This document shows, piece after piece, positions 37,737-46,433 of a DNA stretch of 64,000 bases. The position numbers were made by a program, and so were the translations under genes. The notes beneath the pieces are model-generated. The model had not been told where the DNA came from. It saw only the letters and a program-made list of their open reading frames with translations, and did no database searches. How positions within the stretch are numbered: the first letter of the stretch is position 1; the number at the start of each line of letters is the position of its first letter. The stretch lies in NCBI GenBank assembly GCA_016929695.1, contig JAFGII010000051.1, positions 1-64,000 of the forward strand, written 5' to 3'. This DNA is from Ignavibacteria bacterium. Lineage in GTDB: Bacteria > Bacteroidota > Ignavibacteria > Tepidaquicellales > Tepidaquicellaceae.

Positions 37737-38591
37737 TTATTTTTCTCTTTCTACCTGCGTGAATTCCAGTTCTATAGGTGTCTTTCTGCCGAAAATACTT
37801 ACCATAACCTTTACTTTCATCTTTTCCATATTGATTTCGAGTACATTACCATTGAAATTGTTGAATGGTCCGCTCGTAACTTTAACAGGGTCACCGACCG
37901 ATAATTTAAAATCTATTTTTTCGCTCTGACTTTCTTCATTTAAAATTGACTTTATGCGCTTAACTTCGTTATCTCTCAGCGGTATCGGTTCCAGTCTTCC
38001 TGCTTTTATATTCTTTGTACCCACCATATTTATTATTGAAGGTGACCTCGAAATAAAGTTCCTTACTTCATCATCAAGAACCGCTTCAATAAGAATATAA
38101 CCCGGCAAAAAATTTTTCAATTTAACTTTTTTCTTGCCGCTTTTTACTTCAAAAACTTTTTCAAGAGGAAGTAAGACATTCTTTATTTTATGAGACAAGT
38201 TTTCCAGAGCTATTTCGTTGTCAAGATATGTTTTAATTTTCTTTTCGTGTCCTGAAATTATTCTCACAGCATACCATTTATAATTACCATCATCTTCCGA
38301 TTTTGATTCATTTTCAACCGTTTTTTCCTCCAGTTTTGTTTCACTAACCGTTTCTGAATCGGATTTACCGGCGTTTTCTTCCGGTTCAGTATTACTATCT
38401 TTTTCCGAATCAGTATTAACGCTTTTTTCTTCAGGCTGTGTTTCAATATCGGATAATATTTTATCCGGAATTATTTTCTTTTCCTCTTCAGAGATTTCCG
38501 GAACGTCTTTCATTTCATTTCCGGATTTAACCGGTTCATCATCAGGAGCAGAGCCTGAATTTTTTATATTTATATTTTTGCTGTCTGTCAT
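37737..38591 (-). CDS. nusG: Transcription elongation factor NusG with acidic N-terminal extension
   Basis: NusG binds RNA polymerase and couples it to Rho or the ribosome. Of 284 residues, the last 180 are a normal NusG: an NGN domain starting KWYAVRIISGHEKKI (about residue 105), with LPGYILIEAVLDDEV and SPSIINMVG, and a C-terminal KOW domain (DPVKVTSGPFNNFNGNV, about 228-245). The first 100 residues are an extra low-complexity acidic segment rich in Ser, Glu and Asp, with no hydrophobic core. It is likely disordered. The ATG at 38591 follows the secE stop directly; an internal start that removed the extension would need a different codon choice and is not suggested by the sequence. Confidence 0.93.
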   Translation of the reverse strand: MTDSKNINIKNSGSAPDDEPVKSGNEMKDVPEISEEEKKIIPDKILSDIETQPEEKSVNTDSEKDSNTEPEENAGKSDSETVSETKLEEKTVENESKSEDDGNYKWYAVRIISGHEKKIKTYLDNEIALENLSHKIKNVLLPLEKVFEVKSGKKKVKLKNFLPGYILIEAVLDDEVRNFISRSPSIINMVGTKNIKAGRLEPIPLRDNEVKRIKSILNEESQSEKIDFKLSVGDPVKVTSGPFNNFNGNVLEINMEKMKVKVMVSIFGRKTPIELEFTQVEREK

Positions 38592-38780
38592 TTATGCTGA
38601 GAATATCAATTTTAAAACCGCTTCAAGTCCTTTATCAATTGCATAAACAATAGCAGCAAAAATAATCATTGTTACAACGACAATTTTCACCGAATCTATT
38701 AGTTCCTGTTTTTTAGGCCATGAAACCTTCTTCATTTCCTTGACTATATCTGTTAAAAAATTTATTATTTTATCTTTCAT
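38592..38780 (-). CDS. secE: Preprotein translocase subunit SecE
   Basis: SecE stabilises the SecY channel. The start at 38780 (MKDKIINFL) is preferred; an upstream start would run into the tRNA-Trp gene. The 62-residue product has the amphipathic helix FLTDIVKEMKKVSWPKKQEL, with the family's VSWP motif, and a single C-terminal TM helix (about residues 32-52). It lies between tRNA-Trp and nusG, the conserved order. Confidence 0.96.
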   Translation of the reverse strand: MKDKIINFLTDIVKEMKKVSWPKKQELIDSVKIVVVTMIIFAAIVYAIDKGLEAVLKLIFSA

Positions 38781-38804
38781 AATTATGCAGTTTTTAAATG
38801 GTTG

Positions 38805-38877
38805 CACGGGAGGAGGGACTCGAACCCCCAACCGACGGTTTTGGAGACCGCTACTCTACCAATTGAGCTACACCCGT
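38805..38877 (-). tRNA. tRNA-Trp (CCA anticodon)
   Basis: A 73-nt cloverleaf on the minus strand, from ACGGGTG to the discriminator G. The D arm is TAGCTCAATTGGTAGAG, the anticodon loop is CTCCAAA with anticodon CCA, and the T arm is GGGGGTTCGAGTCCCTC. One U-U mismatch occurs in the acceptor stem (positions 6-67). The 3' CCA is not encoded. It lies 24 bp before secE. Confidence 0.95.
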
Positions 38878-38969
38878 GTAATTTAATAAAATTTTGTTTT
38901 TTAAAATTATAATTACAGTTATTATAAAAACTTATAAAAAGAATTTTCTTACTGCCGAAACATACCATG

Positions 38970-39042
<73 letters not shown>

Positions 39043-39049
39043 ATCGTTG

Positions 39050-39122
39050 AGCGGGAGACGGGACTCGAACCCGCGACCAACAGCTTGGAAGGCTGTGACT
39101 CTACCAACTGAGTTACTCCCGC
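39050..39122 (-). tRNA. tRNA-Gly (UCC anticodon)
   Basis: A 73-nt minus-strand cloverleaf with acceptor GCGGGAG/CTCCCGC, D arm TAACTCAGTTGGTAGAGT, anticodon stem ACAGC/GCTGT around loop CTTCCAA (anticodon TCC) and T arm GCGGGTTCGAGTCCCGT. CCA is not encoded. It is seven bases from tRNA-Thr. Confidence 0.96.
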
Positions 39123-39132
39123 ACTACCAGCG

Positions 39133-39215
39133 TGGGTAGGGAAGGATTCGAACCTCCGAAGGCATGAGCCGTCAGATTTACAGTCTGATGCGTTTAACCA
39201 CTTCGCTACCTACCC
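39133..39215 (-). tRNA. tRNA-Tyr (GUA anticodon)
   Basis: An 83-nt class II tRNA on the minus strand: acceptor GGGTAGG/CCTACCC, D arm TAGCGAAGTGGTTAAACGC, anticodon stem TCAGA/TCTGA around loop CTGTAAA (anticodon GTA), a long variable arm (CGGCTCATGCCTTCG) and T arm GGAGGTTCGAATCCTTC. It is first in the Tyr-Gly-Thr-Trp cluster. The 287 bp upstream (39216-39502) is AT-rich; it must contain the operon promoter but no clear motif was found. Confidence 0.96.
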
Positions 39216-39502
39216 GAAACATTATTTCACAGAACAATAAATTTATAAAAAGTTAATATTTAAATCAATATATTAATTTATATTTATTTGATTTTTTTTA
39301 TTAAGGATTTTCCGGATTATTTTATACTAAATTATTTTTTTAGACCTTTTTTCGGGTTTAGGTATAGGAAGAAATTTCTTTCTGTTCTTGCCGTATCAAA
39401 GAAAAAAGGTTTTTAATATTAATTTCTGCATTCCGTTCAAACTTGAAATCATACCATATCAGCAGGTCTATATGACTATTTTAACACATTCTGTCTTTTA
39501 AG

Positions 39503-41023
39503 TCAAAATAATTTCAGATTCATCAGACTGTCAAGTTTATTTATTTGACCCTTTAAATAACTGATTCGCTGTGAAATTGCTTCTTTTTCAATATTTTCTG
39601 TCAGTTCATCACTATAAATACTGTTTAATTTATTACTCAGGGTAATGTAAACCGGCAAATCCCTTACAGCATTATTATACTCCAGACTGATATTTCCCTT
39701 TCTATAACAACTGACATTGATAATATCACCATATCCATAAGCATATTCCGGGCTTTTCAATGCCAAGATTTTATTATTTTCAAAATTTCTGCATACGTAA
39801 TAACCGTTGCTTTCATCCGATAATATCTTTAACGACAAAATAACTGAATTAACATTTTTTAAACTACTCAACTGCGTTAGTTCTTCTCTTTTAACCGACA
39901 ATTCTCTGTTTACTTCTTTTTGTTTTAAAGCAGCGGTTATCTTTTTACCAAGAATATTTATAGCATTTTGTATTTTAACATTATCCTTCTGAAAATAATT
40001 TTGGGAAAACAATTCTGTTATTGCCAGACATTTTTCAAGATTATTTCTTGCTTCACCATAATTTTTTTTCCTGTCGGAATTAACAGATTCCCGCATATAA
40101 TTCTTGTATTCATTTTCCGCTTTGGCGAAAATTCTTTTCGAAATATCCTTATATGCAGTCTGGTTCACACTACTGTCAATTTTCTGAAGGTATTTCAATC
40201 CTGAACGCCAGTCATTATCAAGCAATCTATCGGCTATAAACGAAGAAAGAACGGAAATTTTTGATTTCGCTTCATCGGTATAGTCTCCGTTTTTATATTT
40301 CAGAATATACTTTTCGTACCTTGATATCTGCTGCTCCAGTTGTGCAATTTCCGTCGTATTATCATCTTTTTCTATCGAATAGAACTCTCTTTGTTCCTTC
40401 AGAAAAACGTTATAATACAATAATGCAAGCAGGGAAAATACAATCATCAAACCTATTACATTTGATATGATTTTGTTTCTTCTTCGTCTTTTCAACAATG
40501 CGGGATATTTTTCTTTAATTATCTGAAGTTTAGTTCTGATTAAATCAGATTCAATTTCACCGGCATATTTTAATGCTTTTGTATAATACAGTTCCGCCCC
40601 GATTAAATCCTCCTGTTTATATGCCGATTCTCCTGACTCCAGCAAATGTTGTTTGGTATTCTCCAGAGCAATTGCTTTATTGAAAAGTCTTTTTGCTTCT
40701 ATATTATTGCTATCAATATTTAAAATTCTTCTGCAGTCACCAATCGCGTCAATGTATAAATTGTTGTTAATAAGAAATTCAATATTAACAAGAATATTTT
40801 CGACACTTCTTGCATCGTTGTAATTTTTACCTTCAATATTTATTTTGTAATCGCACCCGTAAGCACCGCAACCTTCATTTTCATACCAGCATTCAATATG
40901 ATAAGGAGAATTGCATTTAGGACATTGCAGCATATCGTCCTTGTCTTTTATATAAGAATGACAATACTGACAGATTTTTTTCACACCGGTATTGGAATTA
41001 TTTGTCATACTATTATTTATCAT
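39503..41023 (-). CDS. Prokaryotic RING-finger (Prok-RING_1-like) membrane protein with TPR-like region
   Basis: The N terminus holds eight metal ligands in treble-clef order (C18, C21, C34, C37, H42, C45, C52, C57) with CPKCNSPYHIECW...GCGAYGC. This matches the prokaryotic RING finger family 1 pattern. Residues of about 70-170 are helical and TPR-like (AKRLFNKAIALENT, GAELYYTKALKYA). One TM helix lies at about 186-206. The remaining 300 residues are charged and coiled-coil-like, probably extracytoplasmic or peripheral. In other bacteria such RING domains sit on membrane or signalling proteins; an E3-ligase activity should not be assumed. The start overlaps the stop of the LysE-type gene by 4 bp, so the two are cotranscribed. 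Confidence 0.82.
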   Translation of the reverse strand: MINNSMTNNSNTGVKKICQYCHSYIKDKDDMLQCPKCNSPYHIECWYENEGCGAYGCDYKINIEGKNYNDARSVENILVNIEFLINNNLYIDAIGDCRRILNIDSNNIEAKRLFNKAIALENTKQHLLESGESAYKQEDLIGAELYYTKALKYAGEIESDLIRTKLQIIKEKYPALLKRRRRNKIISNVIGLMIVFSLLALLYYNVFLKEQREFYSIEKDDNTTEIAQLEQQISRYEKYILKYKNGDYTDEAKSKISVLSSFIADRLLDNDWRSGLKYLQKIDSSVNQTAYKDISKRIFAKAENEYKNYMRESVNSDRKKNYGEARNNLEKCLAITELFSQNYFQKDNVKIQNAINILGKKITAALKQKEVNRELSVKREELTQLSSLKNVNSVILSLKILSDESNGYYVCRNFENNKILALKSPEYAYGYGDIINVSCYRKGNISLEYNNAVRDLPVYITLSNKLNSIYSDELTENIEKEAISQRISYLKGQINKLDSLMNLKLF

Positions 41024-41793
41024 ATTGAAAAGGCAAAATCAAAAACTTTATACAGCAAAAAAACGGAAAGTGAAATCAGAAATATTCCGACCACAATATT
41101 AATTTTATTTAAGGTAGAAGGCAAAATCCTGTGTGTATTTGTAGAAATAATTTTTAAAATAGTATAGAACCAGAATGTTGTACCTGCCATAACACCTACA
41201 GCAAGTGCCAGACCGGACAGGAAATTGTTGTCTATCAAGCGATAACTTTTCAGATATCCGACAAATGCAAACCAGGAAGCCGGCAGAGTAATAGACGAGA
41301 CACAGAGCAGAATACCCGCAACAAAACTTGCATAAATACCAGAGCCGTTTTTTTGTCTGATGGGTTCCTTTTTAATTATTTTCTTAATTTCTTTTTCCGT
41401 ATGATGTAATTTATCAGCAGCAAATGCCTCAATATCCCTCAGTTCCTCGTTTACCGGTTTATCTTTTATAAAGGTTTTGTTTCTCATAATTTTTAAACCG
41501 TAATAAAAAACGATAATACATCCGACTGCCGTAATTCCTGCTTTAAAATATAGTTCATTTTCAGATATGAATAAATCAACCGATTCCGGTATAAAACCTC
41601 TTATTAAAGACACACCTCCATAGGCAATCAGAATATATATTAAATCGGCAAACCCTGCACCTGCCCCTACTGCAACCCCTTCTTTTATTTCCTTTTTAAA
41701 TCCTTTCGCGATTATAGCAAAATTTGTCGGACCCAGAGGAGGCATAGATAATATATATCCCGCGATCAAACCTATTAATAAAGACGTCAACAA
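41020..41793 (-). CDS. LysE/RhtB-family translocator
   Basis: LysE-family proteins export amino acids or related small molecules. The 257-residue protein has about six hydrophobic segments and the family's N-terminal signature SMPPLGPTNFAIIAKGFKKEIKEGVAVGAGAGFADLIYI. A central charged insert (about residues 105-150, including DIEAFAADKLHHTEKEIKKIIKK) is longer than the usual loop. Substrate unknown. It is the first gene of a two-gene operon with the RING-finger protein. Confidence 0.85.
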   Translation of the reverse strand: MLTSLLIGLIAGYILSMPPLGPTNFAIIAKGFKKEIKEGVAVGAGAGFADLIYILIAYGGVSLIRGFIPESVDLFISENELYFKAGITAVGCIIVFYYGLKIMRNKTFIKDKPVNEELRDIEAFAADKLHHTEKEIKKIIKKEPIRQKNGSGIYASFVAGILLCVSSITLPASWFAFVGYLKSYRLIDNNFLSGLALAVGVMAGTTFWFYTILKIISTNTHRILPSTLNKINIVVGIFLISLSVFLLYKVFDFAFSI

Positions 41794-41995
41794 GTCCTAT
41801 TTTATTTTCAAATAAACAAGTTAATGCTAATTAATTTTATAATCAATTAATTTTAAAATTACCACAGAAAGTTTAAAAATACCAAAATTATTCACCGCTA
41901 ACAGCGGAAACATCAACTAAAAACGAATCGACAGTATCATTAAAGACAGTATTTAATAAATTGATTTATTGAAATATTCTGAATAAATTTAAATA

Positions 41996-42238
41996 ATGAT
42001 AAGAAAACTGCTATTTATATTATTTTTTCTTTTTGTATTAAATTTTAATTATCAGCCTGTATACCGTACAGTGATAAGATATAAAACGCCGGTTTTTTTT
42101 ATTATCGGGACAGAATCTGATACTTATACAAACTCAATAATAGAAAACAGAAAAAAATATTACGAAAGTGAAATGATATACATTTATATCAGTTTTCAAA
42201 TGATAAACAATACAGTAATTCCTTTCAATTCCTCCTGA
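41996..42238 (+). CDS. Doubtful small exported-protein ORF
   Basis: An 80-codon frame with a basic start and a strong hydrophobic stretch (LLFILFFLFVLNF) that could be a signal peptide, followed by polar, Tyr/Ile-rich sequence. No family is recognised, no ribosome-binding site is evident, and the frame ends exactly at the converging rel gene. In AT-rich DNA such frames arise by chance. Without it, the 41794-42238 stretch (445 bp) holds nothing I can identify. Confidence 0.25.
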   Translation: MIRKLLFILFFLFVLNFNYQPVYRTVIRYKTPVFFIIGTESDTYTNSIIENRKKYYESEMIYIYISFQMINNTVIPFNSS

Positions 42239-44485
42239 TTAGCCGCTGAATCTCATAGCTTTTATTACTCCTTTATGCAGGCTGATCCTCTCTATCACAG
42301 AATTCAATTCTTTCAAATCATGTACATTCATTATTATCGTTCCCTCAAATGTTGAACCTTTTGTATAAACATTGGCACTGATAATATTTATCTTGTAAGT
42401 CTTGGAAATCATCTCTGTAATTTCGTTCAGTATCCCCGGTCTGTCCTCGCCGATTATTCTTATTCCGCCTGAAAACTCTGTCAATCCCGATTCAGCCCAG
42501 TTTACATCCACAATTCTACTGGAATCCATTAAATAAAGATTAACAATGTTATTACAATTTCGTCTGTGGATTTTGATTCCTTCGGTCTTCGTAATATAAC
42601 CGATTACATCATCTCCAGGAATAGGATTACAGCATTTGGCAAAATCATATTTCAGTCCCGGAATATTAACAGAACTCTGACCGTCTCCAATTGATATACC
42701 ACCTGCGGATGCTCTTGCATCTGTTACGAATTTATTATATGTCCTTTCCTGTGAAGTAAGTTCATGGTCAGTTTGATTTATGGATTCCGATATCTCTTCT
42801 ACTGTTTCCTGTTTAGACCTGTTCTGAATTACGTCAATAATTTCGTCTGCTCTGTATTCATTTGAACTAACTTCGTAATGAAAATCCAGTATATCTTTAT
42901 ATTTCAATTTCTGAACAAGTCTTGTTAAATCATCACCATTTATATGAATCTTATTTTTCTTTAATTTCTTTTCGAAAATTTCTTTTCCCTTTTCGGCTAT
43001 TTTTCGTTTTTCGGTATTGAAATATTTTCTTAAATCAGATTTTGCTTTTTGCGTAACAACCAATTTTTCCCAGTCCCGCTTGGGAGTCTGATTCTTTGAA
43101 GTTAAAATCTCCACCTGGCTTCCGCTTTTAAGCGGAGTATCCAGGCTTATAATCTTACCATTTACCTTAGCACCGATGCAGCGCATACCGACCTCAGTAT
43201 GGATTGCGAAAGCAAAATCCACGGGAGTAGAATGTTTAGGCAAAATTTTTAATTCCCCTTTAGGAGTAAAGCAGTAAATCTCATCCTGATATAAATTCAT
43301 TTTAAAACTTTCAATCAGCTGCTCCGATGAATAATCTTCCTTTCCAGCATTATCAATAGTCTCCCTTATCCATTTAATCCATTCATCAAGTTTTCTTTCA
43401 CCTATTATAATATTTTCTTTATATTTCCAGTGTGCCGCTATACCTTTTTCGGCGATATCATGCATCTCCCTCGTTCTTATCTGCAATTCAACTAACTTTC
43501 CTTCTTTACTTACTACAGTTGTATGAATTGACTGATATCCGTTCTGTTTTGGCAGTGAAATATAATCTTTGAATCTCTCCGGAACCGGCATAAATATCTG
43601 TGTGATAATACCGTAGACAGAGAAACATTCATTTTTATTATCTGTATCAAGAATAACCCGAACGGCGAATAAATCATAGATTTCATCAAATGATTTATTC
43701 CTGCTCATCATTTTTCTGTATATACTATATATATGTTTAGCCCGTCCGTTAATTTCATATTTATAGCCTTCTTCTGTCAGAGCCTTTTCTATTGGTTCAA
43801 TAAATTTCTTAATGTATTTATCGCGTTCTTTTTTTCTTTCCTTTAATTTCCTTGCAATTTCATCATATAATTGTTTATTAAGATACTTAAACGATAAATC
43901 TTCCATTTCGGTTTTAATATTAGATAAACCGAACCTATGTGCAAAAGGTGCAAATATTTCGAGCGTTTCCTGAGCGATACGAATTTGTCTCGAAGGCGGT
44001 AAAAAATCAAGAGTACGTAAATTATGTAGTCGGTCGGCAAATTTAACCAATATAATTCTTAAATCCGAAGTCATCGACAGCATTAATTTCTTGAAAGATT
44101 CAACAGCTTTTGCTTCGTAATTCTCAAATATCCCTTCTATCTGTGTAGCACCGTCAACAATTTCCGCCACTTCATATCCAAATTCAGCACGAATATCTTT
44201 AACAGTAAACTTGGTATCTTCCACAACATCGTGCAGCAATGCCGAAGCAACAGAAATATCATCTATTGGCATTTCCTTTGCAAGTATCATAGCTACTTCA
44301 TAAGGATGCGTTATATAAGGTTCACCGGAGACACGTCTGTCGTTTTTATGTGCTTCAAGTGCAAACCGGAAAGCGTTTGTGATTAAATTCTCATTAACTT
44401 TTACAGATAAAATATTCCTCCTGCAGTTTACAAGCAGTTCGTCTAATTTTTTTCTATAAAAGTTACTTATCATTTTATCTTTCAA
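42239..44485 (-). CDS. rel: Bifunctional (p)ppGpp synthetase/hydrolase (RelA/SpoT family)
   Basis: This enzyme makes and degrades the stringent-response alarmone. The 748-residue protein has the hydrolase HD domain (HPYEVAMIL, LLHDVVEDT, KFADRLHNLRTL), the synthetase domain (GRAKHIYSIYRKM, DLFAVRVILDT, NGYQSIHTTV, LQIRTREMHDIAEKGIAAHWKYK), a TGS domain (about 385-450, IYCFTPKGELKILPKHSTPVDFAFAIHTEVG) and a C-terminal ACT domain. The synthetase carries ERFKDYIS: the RxKD form is associated with bifunctional Rel, whereas synthetase-only RelA has an acidic ExDD form. Both activities are therefore predicted. It follows upp by 61 bp. Confidence 0.96.
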   Translation of the reverse strand: MKDKMISNFYRKKLDELLVNCRRNILSVKVNENLITNAFRFALEAHKNDRRVSGEPYITHPYEVAMILAKEMPIDDISVASALLHDVVEDTKFTVKDIRAEFGYEVAEIVDGATQIEGIFENYEAKAVESFKKLMLSMTSDLRIILVKFADRLHNLRTLDFLPPSRQIRIAQETLEIFAPFAHRFGLSNIKTEMEDLSFKYLNKQLYDEIARKLKERKKERDKYIKKFIEPIEKALTEEGYKYEINGRAKHIYSIYRKMMSRNKSFDEIYDLFAVRVILDTDNKNECFSVYGIITQIFMPVPERFKDYISLPKQNGYQSIHTTVVSKEGKLVELQIRTREMHDIAEKGIAAHWKYKENIIIGERKLDEWIKWIRETIDNAGKEDYSSEQLIESFKMNLYQDEIYCFTPKGELKILPKHSTPVDFAFAIHTEVGMRCIGAKVNGKIISLDTPLKSGSQVEILTSKNQTPKRDWEKLVVTQKAKSDLRKYFNTEKRKIAEKGKEIFEKKLKKNKIHINGDDLTRLVQKLKYKDILDFHYEVSSNEYRADEIIDVIQNRSKQETVEEISESINQTDHELTSQERTYNKFVTDARASAGGISIGDGQSSVNIPGLKYDFAKCCNPIPGDDVIGYITKTEGIKIHRRNCNNIVNLYLMDSSRIVDVNWAESGLTEFSGGIRIIGEDRPGILNEITEMISKTYKINIISANVYTKGSTFEGTIIMNVHDLKELNSVIERISLHKGVIKAMRFSG

Positions 44486-44546
44486 TATAGGATAAATAAC
44501 AATTCAAATATTTAAAAATCAATACAAAACTTCTGGCATTAAAAAT

Positions 44547-45188
44547 TTAAGTCCCGAAATATCTATCCCCTGCATCACCGAGTCCGGGTACTATATATCC
44601 GGATTTATTCAGTTTTTTATCGAGACTGCATGTATATATTAAAATCTTAAAATTTTTATCCTGAAATTCTTTTTCCAGTTCTTTTATCCCTTCGGGAGCA
44701 CATAACAGACTCGCAATCGTTACCGATTTTATTTTTTTTTCTTTTATTTTCTTCAGTGCGTATATCATACTTCCCCCTGTTGCTATCATCGGATCAAGAA
44801 TAAATACGGAAGTTTTATCTATATTTTTTACATCAGGAAATTTAAAATAATACTTAACAGGTTTAAGAGTATTCTCGTTACGGTAAATGCCTATATGGGA
44901 TATCATTGCTGAAGGAAACAATTCTTCAAATCCTTTCATTAATCCGAGACCTGCTCTCAGTATCGGCATTAAAACCACTTCCCCGTTTATTTCATACCCG
45001 TCACTTAGCAATAAGGGTGTTTGAACGATTTTTCTTCTTAGCTTCAAATCGGAATATGCATAACTCGCTATCAGAAATGAAAGTCTATCCATATATTTAC
45101 GGAAATCATAGACGTCCGTTTTTTTATCTCTTATTTTAGAAAGATAAAAAAGCGACAGAGGATGGTCAAGAAATATTATCTCAATCAT
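44547..45188 (-). CDS. upp: Uracil phosphoribosyltransferase
   Basis: Upp salvages uracil to UMP with PRPP. The 213-residue protein has the N-terminal HPLSLFYLSKIRDKKT, LMPILRAGLGLMKG, the PRPP loop VFILDPMIATGGSM and the C-terminal uracil-binding YIVPGLGDAGDRYFGT. It begins 6 bp after the lipoprotein gene and precedes rel, suggesting cotranscription. Upp enzymes in several bacteria are modulated by GTP/ppGpp, which makes the neighbour rel notable, but no direct link is shown here. Confidence 0.96.
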   Translation of the reverse strand: MIEIIFLDHPLSLFYLSKIRDKKTDVYDFRKYMDRLSFLIASYAYSDLKLRRKIVQTPLLLSDGYEINGEVVLMPILRAGLGLMKGFEELFPSAMISHIGIYRNENTLKPVKYYFKFPDVKNIDKTSVFILDPMIATGGSMIYALKKIKEKKIKSVTIASLLCAPEGIKELEKEFQDKNFKILIYTCSLDKKLNKSGYIVPGLGDAGDRYFGT

Positions 45189-45194
45189 TAAATA

Positions 45195-46223
45195 TTAAAG
45201 TAATTCCAATTTCAGTTTGATTACATCAGATTTTGAACTTGTCGCCGATTGACCTTTAAGTGATGCCCGTATTTTTGCGGACAGACTTTTCTCGGTTTCC
45301 TTATAGACAATACAACCCCGGGTGATATTAAATTGTATAGTACCCGAACCGCTACCTTTAATATCTTCAAGTTTATAATTTATACCTGTTGTCTTCTCCC
45401 TGTATGTATTTTCCAGGACCTTAAAATCAAGCGCAGCTGTTAAACCGATTATATTACAGTTTTCCTTTTCTTCAATTGATGTTATCGTATAATTGAGAAT
45501 ATTCTCGACAGGAAAACTTCCGAGTACACTCTGCTGTACACTTGTCCAGGTTGAATCTTTTTTAACTTCTTTTTCCGGAAATATCTGATACTGAGTTTGT
45601 ATCAATTCCTTCAACTGATCTTCAAGCGATTTTTTCACAATTTCTTTTTCATCCGAATCGAGTGTATCCCCATACTCCTTATAAATTATGTTTTGAATTT
45701 TTTCTAAATCGTATATAGTTGATACTTCTCCTAAAGATGAAACTCTTACTCTGAAATCGTTTCCTATCAAAGCATTAAACGTTACAAAATCGGATTTTTT
45801 GTAAACTGAATCCTTTAGATTAGAATTATAGACTAATGAATAAGATGTATCCTTATCAGAAGCCCCGATACTAACTAAAATACTATCGTATCTGACTTTA
45901 TAGGTAATAACATTAGCTTCATTTATTTCCATAACTTCATTCAAAAAATATAAATCCATTATCTGGTAATTTTTTATTTCATTATCTTGATTAAGCGATG
46001 ATGCTTCAGAGCCGTTCTGCTCTATATGCAGTCTGTAATTTAAAATATCTCCGGTTTTAGGTTTCATTTTGAGCGTAACCTTCTCTCCGGTTGAATCTTT
46101 AATAATTAAATCTGCATTCTGTGACTTGTCAATTTCCTGACCTTCGTTATCAGATTTACTACATCCGTTAAAAAACAAAGAAGCAACAAAAACCATGATT
46201 AATAAAACATATAATTTTCTCAT
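45195..46223 (-). CDS. Lipoprotein of unknown function (DUF6263-like)
   Basis: I start at 46223 (MRKLYVLLIM) because it yields a clean lipoprotein signal with lipobox FFNGC (Cys21); the longer frame adds 27 Asn/Phe-rich residues in front. The 342-residue mature region is mainly beta-type sequence, with GDILNYRLHIEQNG near the start and PEKEVKKDSTWTSVQQ later. This resembles periplasmic DUF6263 lipoproteins, an assignment by appearance only. It is cotranscribed with upp (6-bp gap). Role unknown. Confidence 0.75.
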   Translation of the reverse strand: MRKLYVLLIMVFVASLFFNGCSKSDNEGQEIDKSQNADLIIKDSTGEKVTLKMKPKTGDILNYRLHIEQNGSEASSLNQDNEIKNYQIMDLYFLNEVMEINEANVITYKVRYDSILVSIGASDKDTSYSLVYNSNLKDSVYKKSDFVTFNALIGNDFRVRVSSLGEVSTIYDLEKIQNIIYKEYGDTLDSDEKEIVKKSLEDQLKELIQTQYQIFPEKEVKKDSTWTSVQQSVLGSFPVENILNYTITSIEEKENCNIIGLTAALDFKVLENTYREKTTGINYKLEDIKGSGSGTIQFNITRGCIVYKETEKSLSAKIRASLKGQSATSSKSDVIKLKLELL

Positions 46224-46433
46224 TATATAAAATTTAAAATTTTTAAAATCAGTAGTTAAATATTTAAGATTATTAAATATACCATTATTAAAAAAGACTT
46301 TCAAAGTAATAAAACTTGTAATTTTAGAATTTTCATTTTCAAAGAAAAAATTTAATTATACGAGAATAATATTTATATATGAATATTATTTTAATTCTAA
46401 AAAGAATAAATTCAAGAAAAAAGAAGACAGAAA

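Noticed and set aside
38783-38968. 61-residue minus-strand frame upstream of secE
   Set aside because: It is the translation of the tRNA-Trp gene and flanks; the structural RNA explains it.
39340-39420. Inverted repeat AGACCTTTTTTC...GAAAAAAGG upstream of the tRNA cluster
   Set aside because: The arms are mostly homopolymer and about 50 bases apart; the T run is on the wrong side for the minus-strand gene.
41996-42238. Treating the 80-residue frame as a firm secreted-protein gene
   Set aside because: The hydrophobic start is expected from AT-rich sequence and nothing else supports it; listed only as doubtful.
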